64,000 bases of DNA from Eledone cirrhosa (GCA_964016885.1 OZ024743.1:75902240-75966239); one strand, 5' to 3'. Positions 52,741 through 62,149 are shown, numbered from the stretch's first letter. The notes: a model not told the origin generated them from the sequence alone. Made by a program: numbers and translations.

Positions 52741-53180
52741 GGCGGAAGAGTCATCAAACACTCCTTCCAGGGGTCCTGTCAGAAGCAACTATCTGCAACT
52801 GATCCAGCTGGATCCCCAAGCAACATCAGCCAAGCTCATGGATGTTATCCAACCATCTTGCTCGGAATCTAACTCTGGGTCTCCTGACTTCATCACTTAT
52901 AAAAATATACAATGGTATCTAAATCTGACACCAAGGCCACATATTTTGGAACACGGAAGATTCGATTTTATGAACACTCCAGTCCTTAACTGATATTTTG
53001 TTGTATCAACTCTGATGTTGATTTAATATGTTAATATTTTACGGCGGCATTTGAAGGTAACTCCCAAACCGTTTAATTTGTTGCAATAATGGGTTAAAAT
53101 ATTGAACGTTTCTGGTAATCGAAACGTAAATCTTTAGAAGTTGTTAGTATACAGTGATACAGTTTTTTCGAATAGCAGAT
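52741..53180. other. Unassigned spacer
   Basis: A GC-richer stretch at 52,741-52,885, possibly a remnant of an unidentified element, is followed by AT-rich sequence. No coding signature recognised. Confidence 0.55.
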
Positions 53181-53185
53181 TAGTT

Positions 53186-53330
53186 CTGAAATATATTCGA
53201 AGTTAGATCGATTGATTCTGAAATATATTCGAAGCTAGTGATTGATCGATTTGTCCTGAAATATATTCGAAAGTAGTGATTGGCAGATTGATCCTGAAAT
53301 ATATTTGATTGATCGATTTGTCCCCAGTCT
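53186..53330 (+). repeat. Degenerate tandem repeat, about 32-38 bp, four copies
   Basis: CTGAAATATATTCGA-type units start at 53,186, 53,218, 53,256 and 53,294, separated by variable ATTGATCGATT-like text. The last unit has TTTGA in place of TTCGA. Confidence 0.85.
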
Positions 53331-53791
53331 GAGACATTCATTTGTGCGAATTAAGTTCTGGAGATTTTCGTGTCGTTTGAACAAAAGTTTGCACGTGAGA
53401 CACTCGGAGTAGTAATGTCATGAATTTATGAGGTTTACATTAATTCTTTTAAAGAATAATTTTTCCTAACGTAACAATGCCATGTTTTTTTATACTTATA
53501 AACCAATTAGCTTTATTTCCCAACAACAGCCAATATCAGTAGCTATCAGTAGTGCTAGGAAACTAGTGTCTGAAGGCGTGTTGTGTAATAATAAAGCAAC
53601 AGGGTTAATGTTGTTCAACTGATAAGACTGAAAGTTGATTTGATAGAAGAAAAGATTTTATTGAAACATGAGAGACGCAAGAATTTGAGTAGAGAAATTG
53701 GAAAAGATGGAGTGATCGTTAAATTCTGATAAGAAATGTGTTAAATAATACAAGAGATATTCTGATACAATTAGAGATGTACAATTTGGTA
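53331..53791. other. Unassigned spacer
   Basis: AT-rich sequence with no coding signature or repeat recognised. Confidence 0.55.
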
Positions 53792-54345
53792 GAGCCTGTA
53801 GCAGTGGAGACCTCTAACGTTCTTGATCCTCGGATCACATCCCTACCCACTGCTATCAGAGCAGAGTTGGCCCCCCGCAGGTGCGAGCCTGTAGCAGGGG
53901 AGACCTCAGACGTTCTTGACCCTCGGACCACATCCCTACCCACTGCTGTCAGAGCAGAGTTGCCCCCCCCCGCAGGTACGAGCCTGTAGTAGGAGAGACC
54001 TCTAAAGTTCTTGACCCTCGGACCACATTCCCTACTCACTGATATCAGAGCAGAGTTGGCCCTCCGCAGGTGCGAGCCTGTAGCAGGGGAGACCTCAGAC
54101 GTTCTTGACCATCGGACCACATTCCCTACTCACTGATATCAGAGCAGAGTTGCCCCCCCCCCCCGCAGGTGCGAGGCTGTAGCAGTGGAGACTTCCGGCA
54201 TTCTTGACCCTCGGACCACATCCCTACTCACTGATATCAGAGCAGAGTTGGCTGCCCGTAGGTGCGAGCCATCACGAGGTGGCGTGGCTGTTTCAGCACG
54301 TCTCCCTCGCCGTCATCTAGGGTAATGTATTCTCTATGTCGGCCG
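53792..54345 (+). pseudogene. Family X retroelement fragment with internal 94-bp minisatellite
   Basis: Five tandem units begin with GAGCCTGTAGCAG or close variants at 53,792, 53,885, 53,980, 54,074 and 54,173, with periods of 93, 95, 94 and 99 bp. Each encodes a version of EPVAVETSNVLDPRITSLPT followed by RAELAPRRC, the same segment that occurs once in the related copies at 52,052-52,345 and 57,040-57,290. Length differences come mainly from a C run (7 to 12 C) before GCAGGT. The first step is 93 bp, 31 codons, so it began in frame; later steps break the frame. After the last unit the sequence continues into the QHVSLAV region, ending near 54,345. Confidence 0.85.
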
Positions 54346-54822
54346 GGACCCAGAGGTGGAGGGTAAGTTAATTGGAGGTGGAGGATACTCGTTCGGAAGT
54401 CGCACACACATACACACACACACAAACACACACACAAACACTGTTTCTGTACAAATTTCAAATCCAACTTAGGTCTTATTTTATTGTTTTAAAAATTCTA
54501 TTTTATCTTATTTTATCCAAGTATGTTTTTTTAGTATGTATCAGGTCTATAGAAGAGTTTGTCAGGTTGTTGAGTGTGAATGGTTTTGGTTTATAGTTGT
54601 TTAGTTGATATTTGAAGAGAATCTGATAAGTTCTTAAAAGAACTATAGCAGAAAATGCTGATAAAGTACTTAAGGTTCTCTTTTCCAATGTCATTGGATA
54701 TATTCAGCGAGATAGTAGCTTAACTTTGACACATATCAACAAATACTGAGAGTTACTCGAGTCTGTCCTCTCCAATCTCAGAATATCTGATGAAGGAAAA
54801 TATATCGGTTTGTCACGGAAGA
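54346..54822. other. AT-rich spacer with short (CA)n
   Basis: A (CA)n tract lies at about 54,405-54,440. The remainder is AT-rich with no assigned feature. Confidence 0.6.
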
Positions 54823-54825
54823 CGA

Positions 54826-54934
54826 ATATGTATGTATGTACGTATGTACGTATGTATGTATGTATGTATGTATGTATGTATGTATGTATGTATGTATGTA
54901 TGTATGTATGTATGTATGTATGTATGTATGTAGG
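54826..54934. repeat. (TATG)n microsatellite
   Basis: About 27 tetranucleotide units, with a few CGTA variants at the left end. Confidence 0.97.
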
Positions 54935-54944
54935 TATGTCAGGT

Positions 54945-55565
54945 CACCAGTTGGTGCTACTGGTAACATGTATCCCAGTACAACCTGTCTCATGGTCGGG
55001 TCGTTGGCGACTAAACTGGCAACCCCACCAAGGTTTCTTGGTGAGGAGGGTGACTTTGGACATCCTGCAGGACTAAAAACAAAGCCTGTCAAAGGGAAAA
55101 GGAGCTCTTAAGAGTCAATGGCCATCCAAAATCACCGGGAGAGATTACCCCTTAGCCTTTGTCAAGGCAGAATTCTAAGAGAAGGAAAACTCTGATATAA
55201 CACCTGCAACCCTGATGGTATCCAATGATATTGACTTGTTCTTCTTTTTGGTAAATATCATCTTGCTTAAGAGAGTGGGACTGGCTTTGTGCAGTGCCTT
55301 TGCTCACTATAAAAGCTTCACGGCACAGGCATTGCTTTATATCTGGAGATCTGTCTGCACTTGTCATCACATGGAACCATGGGCCCAGCACTATGTGTCA
55401 ATAATTGTCACAAGTGTAGTGTTTGTACCAGAGTTTTCAAGTCGTTGGCTGGACTAAAAAGTCACACTCGTTCAGCGCATCGGTAGGGGTTCTCCTACAT
55501 GGATATAGAGTAGTGGCCGTACTCGAAAACGAGTTGGCAGCCACCATGTATATATGTATGTATAT
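54945..55565 (+). pseudogene. Retroelement 3' end with C2H2-like finger, copy 1
   Basis: Most of this stretch is noncoding or decayed, but an open frame near its end encodes CSVCTRVFKSLAGLKSHTRS then AH and a stop. That is a C-x2-C-x12-H-x4-H finger at 55,415-55,480. Fingers of this kind close the polymerase of some mollusc LINEs. It is followed by a conserved 3' tail, TGGCCGTACTCGAAAACGAG then GGCAGCCACCATG, which runs into TATATGTATGTATA. A second copy of the upstream and tail sequence lies at 56,003-56,213. The upstream part (54,945-55,225) is unassigned and may belong to another element. Element clade unknown. Confidence 0.55.
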
Positions 55566-55611
55566 GCAGGTATATATGTTCTTCTGGTTTTATAATTTCA
55601 CAAATTTTCGC

Positions 55612-55790
55612 CAATAGAGAGAGAGAGAGAGTCGGTTTCTAACATAGACACAAGACTCTCTCATTGGAATTTACACAACATCAACTAGGTAGATATGTAT
55701 GTCTGCATGCATGCATGTGTAGATATGGATGTTATTGTATGTGTGGATGTGTATGTTTTGAGTTATATGTGTGCATGTGTATATGCAGTG
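55612..55790. repeat. Short (GA)n and TATG/TGTG-rich sequence
   Basis: (GA)n at 55,616-55,631, then imperfect TATG, GCAT and TGTG tetranucleotides from about 55,690. Confidence 0.8.
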
Positions 55791-55985
55791 ATTAGATGCA
55801 AAAGTTTTGGAATGTTTTACATATTTTTACTGTTCCATTAATGGATTGTACTTGTAATTTCCTAACTAGCTGTGTTCTTGCTGTTCCTGTGAAGCCTAGC
55901 TTCTCAATATTTGTATTCAGGCAGTTACTAACATATCTAAGTGCCCTAATAATCACAGGCATAAATCTGAAGGCATAATCAGGGT
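55791..55985 (-). pseudogene. C-terminus of restriction-like-endonuclease LINE, copy A
   Basis: The minus strand encodes about 62 residues: FMPVIIRALRYVSNCLNTNI, EKLGFTGTARTQLVRKLQ, and VQSINGTVKICKTF followed by a stop. This is the extreme C-terminus of the LINE whose longer relic lies at 62,150-63,845, aligning with FIPVIIGALRFVTDVLSTNL there. Only the end of the protein is kept, a 5'-truncated insertion joined to (TATG)n on its upstream side (about 55,990). Unlike the longer copy, it stays open through the last 25 residues. Confidence 0.75.
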
Positions 55986-56002
55986 GGAATGTATGTATGT
56001 AT

Positions 56003-56213
56003 GATGTTGATCTTTTCTTCTTTTCGGGTTATAGCTACTGTTGCTCAGAGAGTGGGATTGGCTCAGTGCACAGTCTTTCCTCACTTTAAAAAATATCTTC
56101 ACGCACAGGCATTGCACGATAGAATTAATTAATAATTATTAATAATGGTATATCGTGCAATGGCCATACTCGATAACGAGGGGGCAGCTATCATCATGTA
56201 TGTATGTATGTAT
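56003..56213 (+). mobile_element. Retroelement 3' end, copy 2, with TATG tail
   Basis: GAGAGTGGGATTGGCTCAGT and ACGCACAGGCATTGCA match the region at 55,270-55,335. TGGCCATACTCGATAACGAG then GGCAGCTATCATCATG matches the 3' tail at 55,510-55,550. The finger-coding part is replaced by a short AATTAATAATTATT stretch. The element ends in four TATG units, supporting TATG as the element's own tail. Confidence 0.65.
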
Positions 56214-56344
56214 GTTTCTCTTTCTCTTAATTTCGTGTATATTTTTGACCAGCCACCTTCCTGGTGGCAAGGTTGTAAAAGAATAGAAATTGCCATCGCA
56301 AGAATGTTTTGCAAATTTTGAAGGTGCCAGCTATCGCAGCCATT

Positions 56345-56473
56345 TATGTATGTGTGTGTATGTATGTATGCATGTATGTATGTATGTATGTATGAATGTA
56401 TGTGTGTGCGTGTATGTATGTGTGTGTGTGTGTGCGAATGTATGAATGTATGTGTGTGTATATGTATATATTT

Positions 56474-56505
<32 letters not shown>

Positions 56506-56513
56506 TTCAATTT
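56345..56513. repeat. TATG/TGTG and (TTTA)n microsatellites
   Basis: Imperfect (TATG)n and (TG)n to about 56,467, then ATTT repeats to about 56,508. Confidence 0.95.
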
Positions 56514-57039
56514 ATACGTCCGTATAGAGCTAGTAAACCATGACAAATTAGGGAAAGTATCGAGTACTCCTTACAGTTGGTAATCAAAAAGAGTTAAAAA
56601 TAAATAAAATAATTAAAAATAAATTAAAAAAATAAAAATTAAAATTAAAAAACTAAAATTAAAATTAAAATAAAAAAGAGAAAAAGGGGAAAAAATTAAA
56701 TAACAAAAATAAAATTTCCAATATTGAAGGAGGCCAAGGGGAGTCAGATAAGAAGACTAAAAAGAAAATAGGAAAGAAGGGAAGATATAAAAGAGAAGTT
56801 TTTGTTGAATTGTTTCCTAGCTTCCATGTAGTCAAAGACTTGGTATGTTCTGGTTATATTGTTCAAATTTCTCACCAATTTAGAAAGAGCCGGTTACTAA
56901 CGCAGAAACAAAACTTTCATTGGAAGTTTGAGATCAGATGTGACTTAGTTTTACAACTTTCAACAATAGTATTCCATTTATTTGATCAGTGGAACTATCT
57001 ACCAGCTGATGTTAACGACAGAAACAATTGACTGATAAA
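56514..57039. other. A-rich tract and unassigned sequence
   Basis: From 56,575 to 56,740 the plus strand is mostly A with AAATT/AAAAT units. Beyond it, 56,810-57,031 gives an open frame containing FHLFDQWNYLPADV, faintly like the W-N-x-L-P motif of LINE C-termini. That resemblance is too weak to call a gene. Confidence 0.5.
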
Positions 57040-57290
57040 ATGACAAGTCGGTCAATCATATTGGTGGCCTCCCCACAGCTCCGGCGGACAGAATAGAGAA
57101 GGCGTTTCCCTGGAGGACGGCAAGGGAGACGCGCTGGAAAAGCTATTCCAACTCGCGAGGCTCACACCTGCGGCTGACCAGCTCAACGCCTCTGGTGGTG
57201 AGTAGGGAGGTAGCCCTAGGGCCGAGGACACCAGATGTCTCCACTGCCAAAGGTACGACCGCAAACCTGTCGGAGAGCGACGGGTTTTAC
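57040..57290 (-). pseudogene. Retroelement C-terminal coding fragment, family X copy 2
   Basis: The minus strand encodes SDRFAVVPLAVETSGVLGPR, then ATSLLTT and CEPREL, an in-frame TAG, and LFQRVSLAVLQGNAFSILSA. It is closely related to 52,052-52,345 but on the opposite strand. Both share the downstream text GGAGGCCACCAATATGATTG. It keeps VETSG and GNAFS, which look more like the ancestral motif than copy 1 does. Confidence 0.68.
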
Positions 57291-58111
57291 AATTTATTTA
57301 GGGTGTAGCGATATAGTTTAGGAAGCTCTACGTCAGCGTATGATTTGAAGGAGATTTAACTGCAATTCCTAGCAAATCCATCGACCTCATAGAGACACCG
57401 TTGTTGGATCGTGGTTAAGTGTTGGATACATATGGACATATATATTTATATGGACGCAGTCTCGGGTCTCGAATAACGTCCCACAACCGCTTATTCATTT
57501 TTCAGATCCTCCCCCGCTCTTATACCTCCACCCCTGCTTATTAAAGTTTGCTAATCCATCTCTGGTGAAATGTTATTTTAATTTTAATTAGTAACATTCT
57601 TGCCACAATTAATTTTTTTTATACATAACAAAAAATAAAACAAACAAACAAAAAAACAAAACAAAAAACATTACTAGAAATCCCATATGTTATAAAATAA
57701 ATAGGTTGGGTTGGCGTCTCAATATGTAAACTAAACGACTAATTCTGGTTTTAAAAATAAATCAAGGGAGACAACCTAGAAAAATTACTGATTTTTCCAC
57801 CACCCTCGCTTATTCCTCTCCTATTATTTGAGACTCAAGAGTGAGAGAATTAATAAAACAATATACAATAATGTAAGATCACGTGACACGTGAATAGAAG
57901 AGATGAAGTTCGCCATTTTACACGAGATTGTCACTTTATGAGAGAATACATTTGTCTACAGGAGTCTTGTAGCATCAGTAATTAGTGTGTATGTACATAT
58001 AAATATCTGTGTGTGTCCTTTTCCTAAGACGGTAAGATAGACATATATTACTGTGTGTAAGTTGTATGATCAAACAAAGGCTCGTGTTCGTACGTATATA
58101 TGCGTATATTA
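57291..58111. other. Unassigned spacer
   Basis: About 800 bp without a recognised gene. There is an A-rich stretch with AAACAAAC units at about 57,620-57,670 and otherwise unique-looking sequence. Confidence 0.55.
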
Positions 58112-58115
58112 CAGC

Positions 58116-58146
<31 letters not shown>

Positions 58147-58160
58147 TGTATGTATGTATG

Positions 58161-58190
<30 letters not shown>
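58112..58190. repeat. (TATG)n microsatellite
   Basis: About 19 TATG units. A hammerhead-like motif lies about 80 bp downstream. Confidence 0.97.
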
Positions 58191-58192
<2 letters not shown>

Positions 58193-58272
58193 AGGTAAAC
58201 AGAAATAACAACACAATTGGTACAGTATATGGAAGGGATATATTAGGTTAACGCTTGATAAAGCAGGAAGAG

Positions 58273-58311
58273 GTTCTTAACGTTTCGGAAGCTAGTCCTT
58301 CATCAGAAGAA
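58273..58311 (-). ncRNA. Hammerhead-like motif of Penelope type
   Basis: On the minus strand, TTCTT precedes CTGATGA (58,306-58,300). A short stem II follows (GGA with TCC and a one-base bulge), then GAAACGTT, and then AAGAA, which pairs with the TTCTT for a 5-bp stem I. Stem III is only the self-complementary ACGT with no loop, so a single copy is unlikely to fold stably; such motifs are proposed to act as dimers. CTGATGAAG ... CCGAAACGTT text is common at Penelope-like element ends. Confidence 0.5.
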
Positions 58312-58445
58312 AGAATGAGAAATAAGATAGATTGAAGGGACGGGCGGGTTGGAGTTGGAATTGGAAAAAGTGTCTTATTGAAGGTACTTCCACGAGGAAA
58401 TCTTTCGAATCATTCAAATTTTCTTTGCTTCTTATATATATATAT

Positions 58446-58581
58446 ATATTTATTAAAATAACAGATTAAAGTTTAAGCAAGAATCGCTGCTTTCACCCTT
58501 AACGGGATCTTCTGAAGATCCCGTTAAGGGTGAAAGCAGCGATTCTTTGCTTAAACTTTAATCTGTTATTTTAATAAATAT
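58446..58581. repeat. 136-bp near-perfect palindrome
   Basis: Arms 58,446-58,512 and 58,514-58,581 are inverted copies around a single T, differing only by one A insertion (CAAGAATCG versus CAAAGAATCG). Both ends are TTTATTAAAATAAC-type and meet TA-rich sequence. A diverged single arm is present at 47,100-47,175. Confidence 0.97.
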
Positions 58582-58664
58582 TTGCTCTTCGGTTCTTATA
58601 TATTTGATATATATTTATCCTTATTGAGCCCTCTTTGGATTTTAGTCTTCAAATTTATTATTAT

Positions 58665-58669
<5 letters not shown>

Positions 58670-58697
<28 letters not shown>
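58670..58697. repeat. (TA)n microsatellite
   Basis: Short pure TA tract between the palindrome and the Penelope-like element. Confidence 0.9.
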
Positions 58698-58700
<3 letters not shown>

Positions 58701-58776
58701 ATACTTTGGGAGGGTCATGTTGCTAATAAGAAACACACGCACCAGTCGCTTTCACTTCAATTTATAATAATAAATT

Positions 58777-60522
58777 TATAAATTTAGGAATTTATAAATT
58801 TCCGGTTGGTTGGTTGGTTACACAACCAGATGGTTGTTTATATATTGTCAAAGTTCTTTCGTCACACATTCTGTGACCTCTTCAGTGACTGGGGTTCTTT
58901 TCTTTGTTTTTTGTGCTTCTCCTTTGTTCTGTCCTACGCCATCTTGTTTGTGTGTGTGTTGTGTGCTTAGTTTGCGCATATGTTACATCCGGGTATCTGT
59001 GTGTGTTTATATTCGTTTATTTATTTGTTTATTTACATGTTACTGGTTGGTTGTTTGTTCTATGTGCGTGTGTGTTTTCATTTTGTCCTTAATTGTAAGT
59101 TGTGATGTTGCTGTTCCACTCATGTTTTCTATTTAATTTTGGTTGTAATTCATTTATGTTTATTGCCTCTGTGATTTGTCTAAACATTGCGTCTTTTCTG
59201 TGTGTAGATTCTATTTTTATTTCTATGTTCTCTAATTTACCCTTATGTTCTATTTTAGCATGTTGGTAGAGTACAGATGATTCTTTACTATCTTGAAGGT
59301 CTCGCTAGTGTTCATTTATCCGTTCCCCTATACTACGAGCTGTCTCACCTATGTACACTATATTTTTATCTCTACATTGTCCTTCAGTACATCTTATGCT
59401 ATATACTACATTTCTAATTTTACAGTTAATATGGGGGCTTAATTTACAGATTATACATTTCTTATCTATACAGGGAGGTCTTTGAAAAGGTTATGTCTTG
59501 CTAATAAGTGTTTTTATGGAGGTACCTGGTCTTTCTACTATCTTAATATTGAGTTTATGTTTATCTAGGGCCCTTCTAAATTTGTAAGCTAATTCACCTC
59601 TAGGGGTTGTATCGATGAACATTACACTCTGGTATTTATTGCTCTCATACCATGAGTTTATTCTATTAGCCTTATTCCTAGTTCTTTCTATTCTATTCCA
59701 AAATGTGCTCCTATACAAGGGGCAGGTCCCATTTGTGTCATTATTAACCATTTTTTCCCATTTGGTTCTGGCTCCTCTATACACTCTGATTTTATCTCTC
59801 TGATTGTAACCAGAGAACTGCATACGGTGGATGAAGTGTTGTATGTGTCTCTCTAGTTCTTCGGGGTTGCACATGCGGGACACGTTTCTCATCACCCGTA
59901 CCAAATCCGTAATGAGTATATTGATTTTGGTATGGTCCGAAACAGCTGAGTTTCGGTGGATCAGATATTTGGAGGTCATGTGTTTGGAATAATGGGAATG
60001 GAGGATTTGTTTTTTGTTATTAATGGTATCTAACCAGAGCTCTGTGTCTAGTACAGGTAATCGATGGTTGGGGTGTTTGCTTGGGTAGTCTATAGTAACT
60101 CTAATACTCTGGTGGATGGAATTAGCTATTTGCTGGATGCTTTCCATTGTGTTTTTCTCTAGTTCCTGACTGTTCTCTAGTGGGGGTGTTTTAACTACGA
60201 TGTTTATATAATCAACGTAGCGGGAGTACATTATCAGGGTTAAGGGATCTTCTAATTGTTCTTTAAGTTTAAGTTTAAGTCTACTGTCCCACCATACCAT
60301 GAATAAGTTAGCTATGTCCCCTGCAATGCTAACACCAATGGCTGCTCCCTCCTCTTGGGCATATGTTTTTCCATTAAATTTGAACATATGTTCCTTAAGG
60401 GTTAATTTTATGCTGGCCCCCACCGCATGTGCAATCATTTTCTTTAGTTCATCGTGGTTTTCGGGGGTCCGTATGGCTCTGGTCCACCCGTTCCATCTAT
60501 CTGTGTGGGTTTTCTTGGCCAT
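58777..60522 (-). pseudogene. Penelope-like element: RT, GIY-YIG remnant and 3' UTR
   Basis: The minus-strand frame from 60,522 encodes about 343 residues of a Penelope-like reverse transcriptase, starting within the RT domain. QEEGAAIG (about 60,355) is the motif B region. RYVDY (60,222-60,208) stands where the catalytic RYVDD is expected, so the second Asp is replaced by Tyr. KWEKMVNNDTNG and GELAYKFRRALDKHKLNIKI follow. A TAA at 59,491 interrupts the linker. The same frame then continues into a GIY-YIG endonuclease domain with NVVYSIRC, DKNIVYIGETARSIGERINE and a TAG. About 130 more codons end near 59,080, followed by a GT-rich 3' UTR with a hammerhead core. RT motif A and everything upstream are missing. 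Codons 1-46 of the apparent open frame come from the inverted second copy. It is inactive, by truncation, the YVDY change and stops. Confidence 0.88.
58846..58890 (-). ncRNA. Candidate hammerhead ribozyme in Penelope 3' UTR, left arm
   Basis: On the minus strand, GTCA pairs with TGAC (stem I, 4 bp) around CTGAAGA, a 6-bp stem II (GTCACA with TGTGAC, loop GAATG, one bulged G), GAAA and a minimal stem III (AG with CT, loop AA). The predicted cleavage site follows TT at about 58,851. This fits the minimal type I hammerheads reported for Penelope-like elements. Confidence 0.65.
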
Positions 60523-61113
60523 ATTAACTGTAAAACTAGAAATGTAGTATATAGCATAAGATGTACTGAAGGACAATGTAGAGATAAAAATATAGTGTAC
60601 ATATGTGAGACAGCTCGTAGTATAGGGGAACGGATAAATGAACACTAGCGAAACCTTCAAGATAGTAAAGAATCATCTGTACTCTACCAACATGCTAAAA
60701 TAGAACATAAGGGTAAATTAGAGAACATAGAAATAAAAATAGAATCTACACACAGAAAAGACGCAATGTTTAGACAAATCACAGAGGCAATAAACATAAA
60801 TGAATTACAACCAAAATTAAATAGAAAACATGAGTGGAACAGCAACATCACAACTTACAATTAAGGACAAAATGAAAACACACACAGACACCCGTATGTA
60901 ACACATGCGCAAACTAAGCACACAACACACACACAAAAAGAAGATGGCGTAGGACAGAACAAAGGAGAGGCACAAAAAACAAAGAAAAGAACCCCCCAGT
61001 CACTGAAGAGGTCACAGAATGTGTGACGAAAGAACTTTGACAATATATAAACAACCATCTGGTTGTGGAACCAACCAACCAACCTGAAATTTATAAATTC
61101 CTAAATTTATAAT
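60519..61113 (+). pseudogene. Inverted second copy of Penelope 3' end (GIY-YIG and 3' UTR)
   Basis: The plus strand repeats the GIY-YIG coding region and 3' UTR of the neighbouring element in opposite orientation, giving inverted arms of about 595 bp (here) and 658 bp (58,777-59,434). It begins abruptly at ATATTAACTGTAAAAC within the linker before the endonuclease domain. The conserved YIGE has become YICE, and the same TAG as in the other arm interrupts the domain. The size difference is mostly one deletion of about 70 bp here between TGTGTGTTT repeats. AATTTATAAT occurs just outside or at both outer ends (58,759-58,768 and 61,104-61,113) and may be a target duplication. Inverted partial duplication is a known feature of Penelope-like insertions. 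Confidence 0.88.
60999..61041 (+). ncRNA. Candidate hammerhead ribozyme in Penelope 3' UTR, right arm
   Basis: Identical core in the inverted arm: stem I 60,999-61,002 with 61,038-61,041, CTGAAGA 61,003-61,009, stem II 61,011-61,016 with 61,022-61,027, GAAA 61,028-61,031, cleavage predicted after 61,037. No mismatch with the left-arm copy is seen in this stretch, while surrounding UTR positions differ. Confidence 0.65.
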
Positions 61114-61311
61114 GGCACAAGTAATTGAAATTGAAAAGTTATACATATAGGTATTAAATTCAAACATTCTAACGATCTTGAAACTAGAAATCCCAGCTGG
61201 GGGCACAAATAAATTGCTACGGCTGTCGTAAGGTGGGGGCCTCCACTACACGGGACATGGGGTAATTGCCCCCTTTGCCCACTTCCATTAAATCTGTATG
61301 TGTGTGTGTGT

Positions 61312-61549
61312 GACAGCTCACACCTATGCAGATTTAGCTGGCCTCCTCCAAGGTATATCTCGTTGGATGTGTCTTGGGTGATTTAATGATAGGGACCCCA
61401 GTCCTATCATCTCATTTCTATAGCTGAGTAAACTGGAGCAACGTGAAATAAAGTGTCTTGCTCGAGGAAACAACATATCACTTGGTCCGAGAATTGAACT
61501 CACGACCTTTCGATTGCAAGCCCAATGCTCTAACCACTAAGCCATGGGT
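61312..61549 (-). mobile_element. tRNA-derived SINE with intact head
   Basis: The minus strand starts CATGGCTTAGTGGTTAGAGC (box A-like, 61,535-61,545) and has a box B-like GAGTTCAATTCTC at 61,489-61,501. A body follows containing AGCAAGACACTTTATTTCAC and GCTCCAGTTTACTCAGCTAT. It is of the same general type as the headless fragment at 45,843-46,035, but a different family from the SINEs at 49.2-50.0 kb. It lacks tRNA acceptor pairing, so it is not a functional tRNA gene. Confidence 0.8.
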
Positions 61550-61868
61550 GTATGTGTTGAGATGTATGCGTTTTCATACTGGGTATAGATATACATAAGG
61601 GTCTCCTTTTGGACGTGAAAATAGGACATATTCACACACATGGCTAGGACATATTCACACACATTGTGCACACAAATATACAGTCATTGTTATATCACAT
61701 ATACACCATATATACATAAATGTACGAACATAAATATACACATACATACATGTATATATATATTTTCATCTATGTATCGAAATAATTACTACTGTATGGG
61801 ATTCCATAGGAAGAGAGACAGGAAATTAAATTTTAATACGATTCCATCCCATAGATAATCGCAAAACA

Positions 61869-62088
61869 CACACACACACACCCACACGCACACGCACACG
61901 CACACACACACACATACACACATGCACATACACACACATGCACACACACACTCACACACACACATACACACATGAACACACACACATGTACACACACACA
62001 TGCACACATACACATACACACATGCACACACAAACATACGCAAACATACACACACATACACACAAATACACACGCACACATACACACG
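61869..62088. repeat. (CA)n-rich imperfect microsatellite
   Basis: CACACA with interspersed TACA, GCACA and CATG. It produces overlapping CV-rich minus-strand open frames that are not genes. Confidence 0.97.
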
Positions 62089-62149
62089 GGTAACCGGAAC
62101 TGTATGTTTTCAGTTATATGTGTACTCGTGCATATCTTTCTGTAACTAT

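Noticed and set aside
52485..52872. Poly-Lys, poly-Glu and poly-Phe proteins
   Set aside because: They are frames of the CTT/CCT polypyrimidine tract.
54787..54830. Hammerhead motif at CTGATGAAGG
   Set aside because: The GAAA segment and a closing stem I are missing.
56810..57031. LINE C-terminus with WNYLPADV
   Set aside because: Only a faint match to the W-N-x-L-P motif; neighbouring conserved residues are absent, so it is left as unassigned.
58810..59136. 108-codon plus-strand open frame
   Set aside because: It is antisense to the Penelope-like 3' UTR and GIY-YIG end, with a cysteine-rich low-complexity translation of GT repeats.
61789..62087. Cysteine- and valine-rich minus-strand open frames
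   Set aside because: Translations of the CA-rich microsatellite in different frames.
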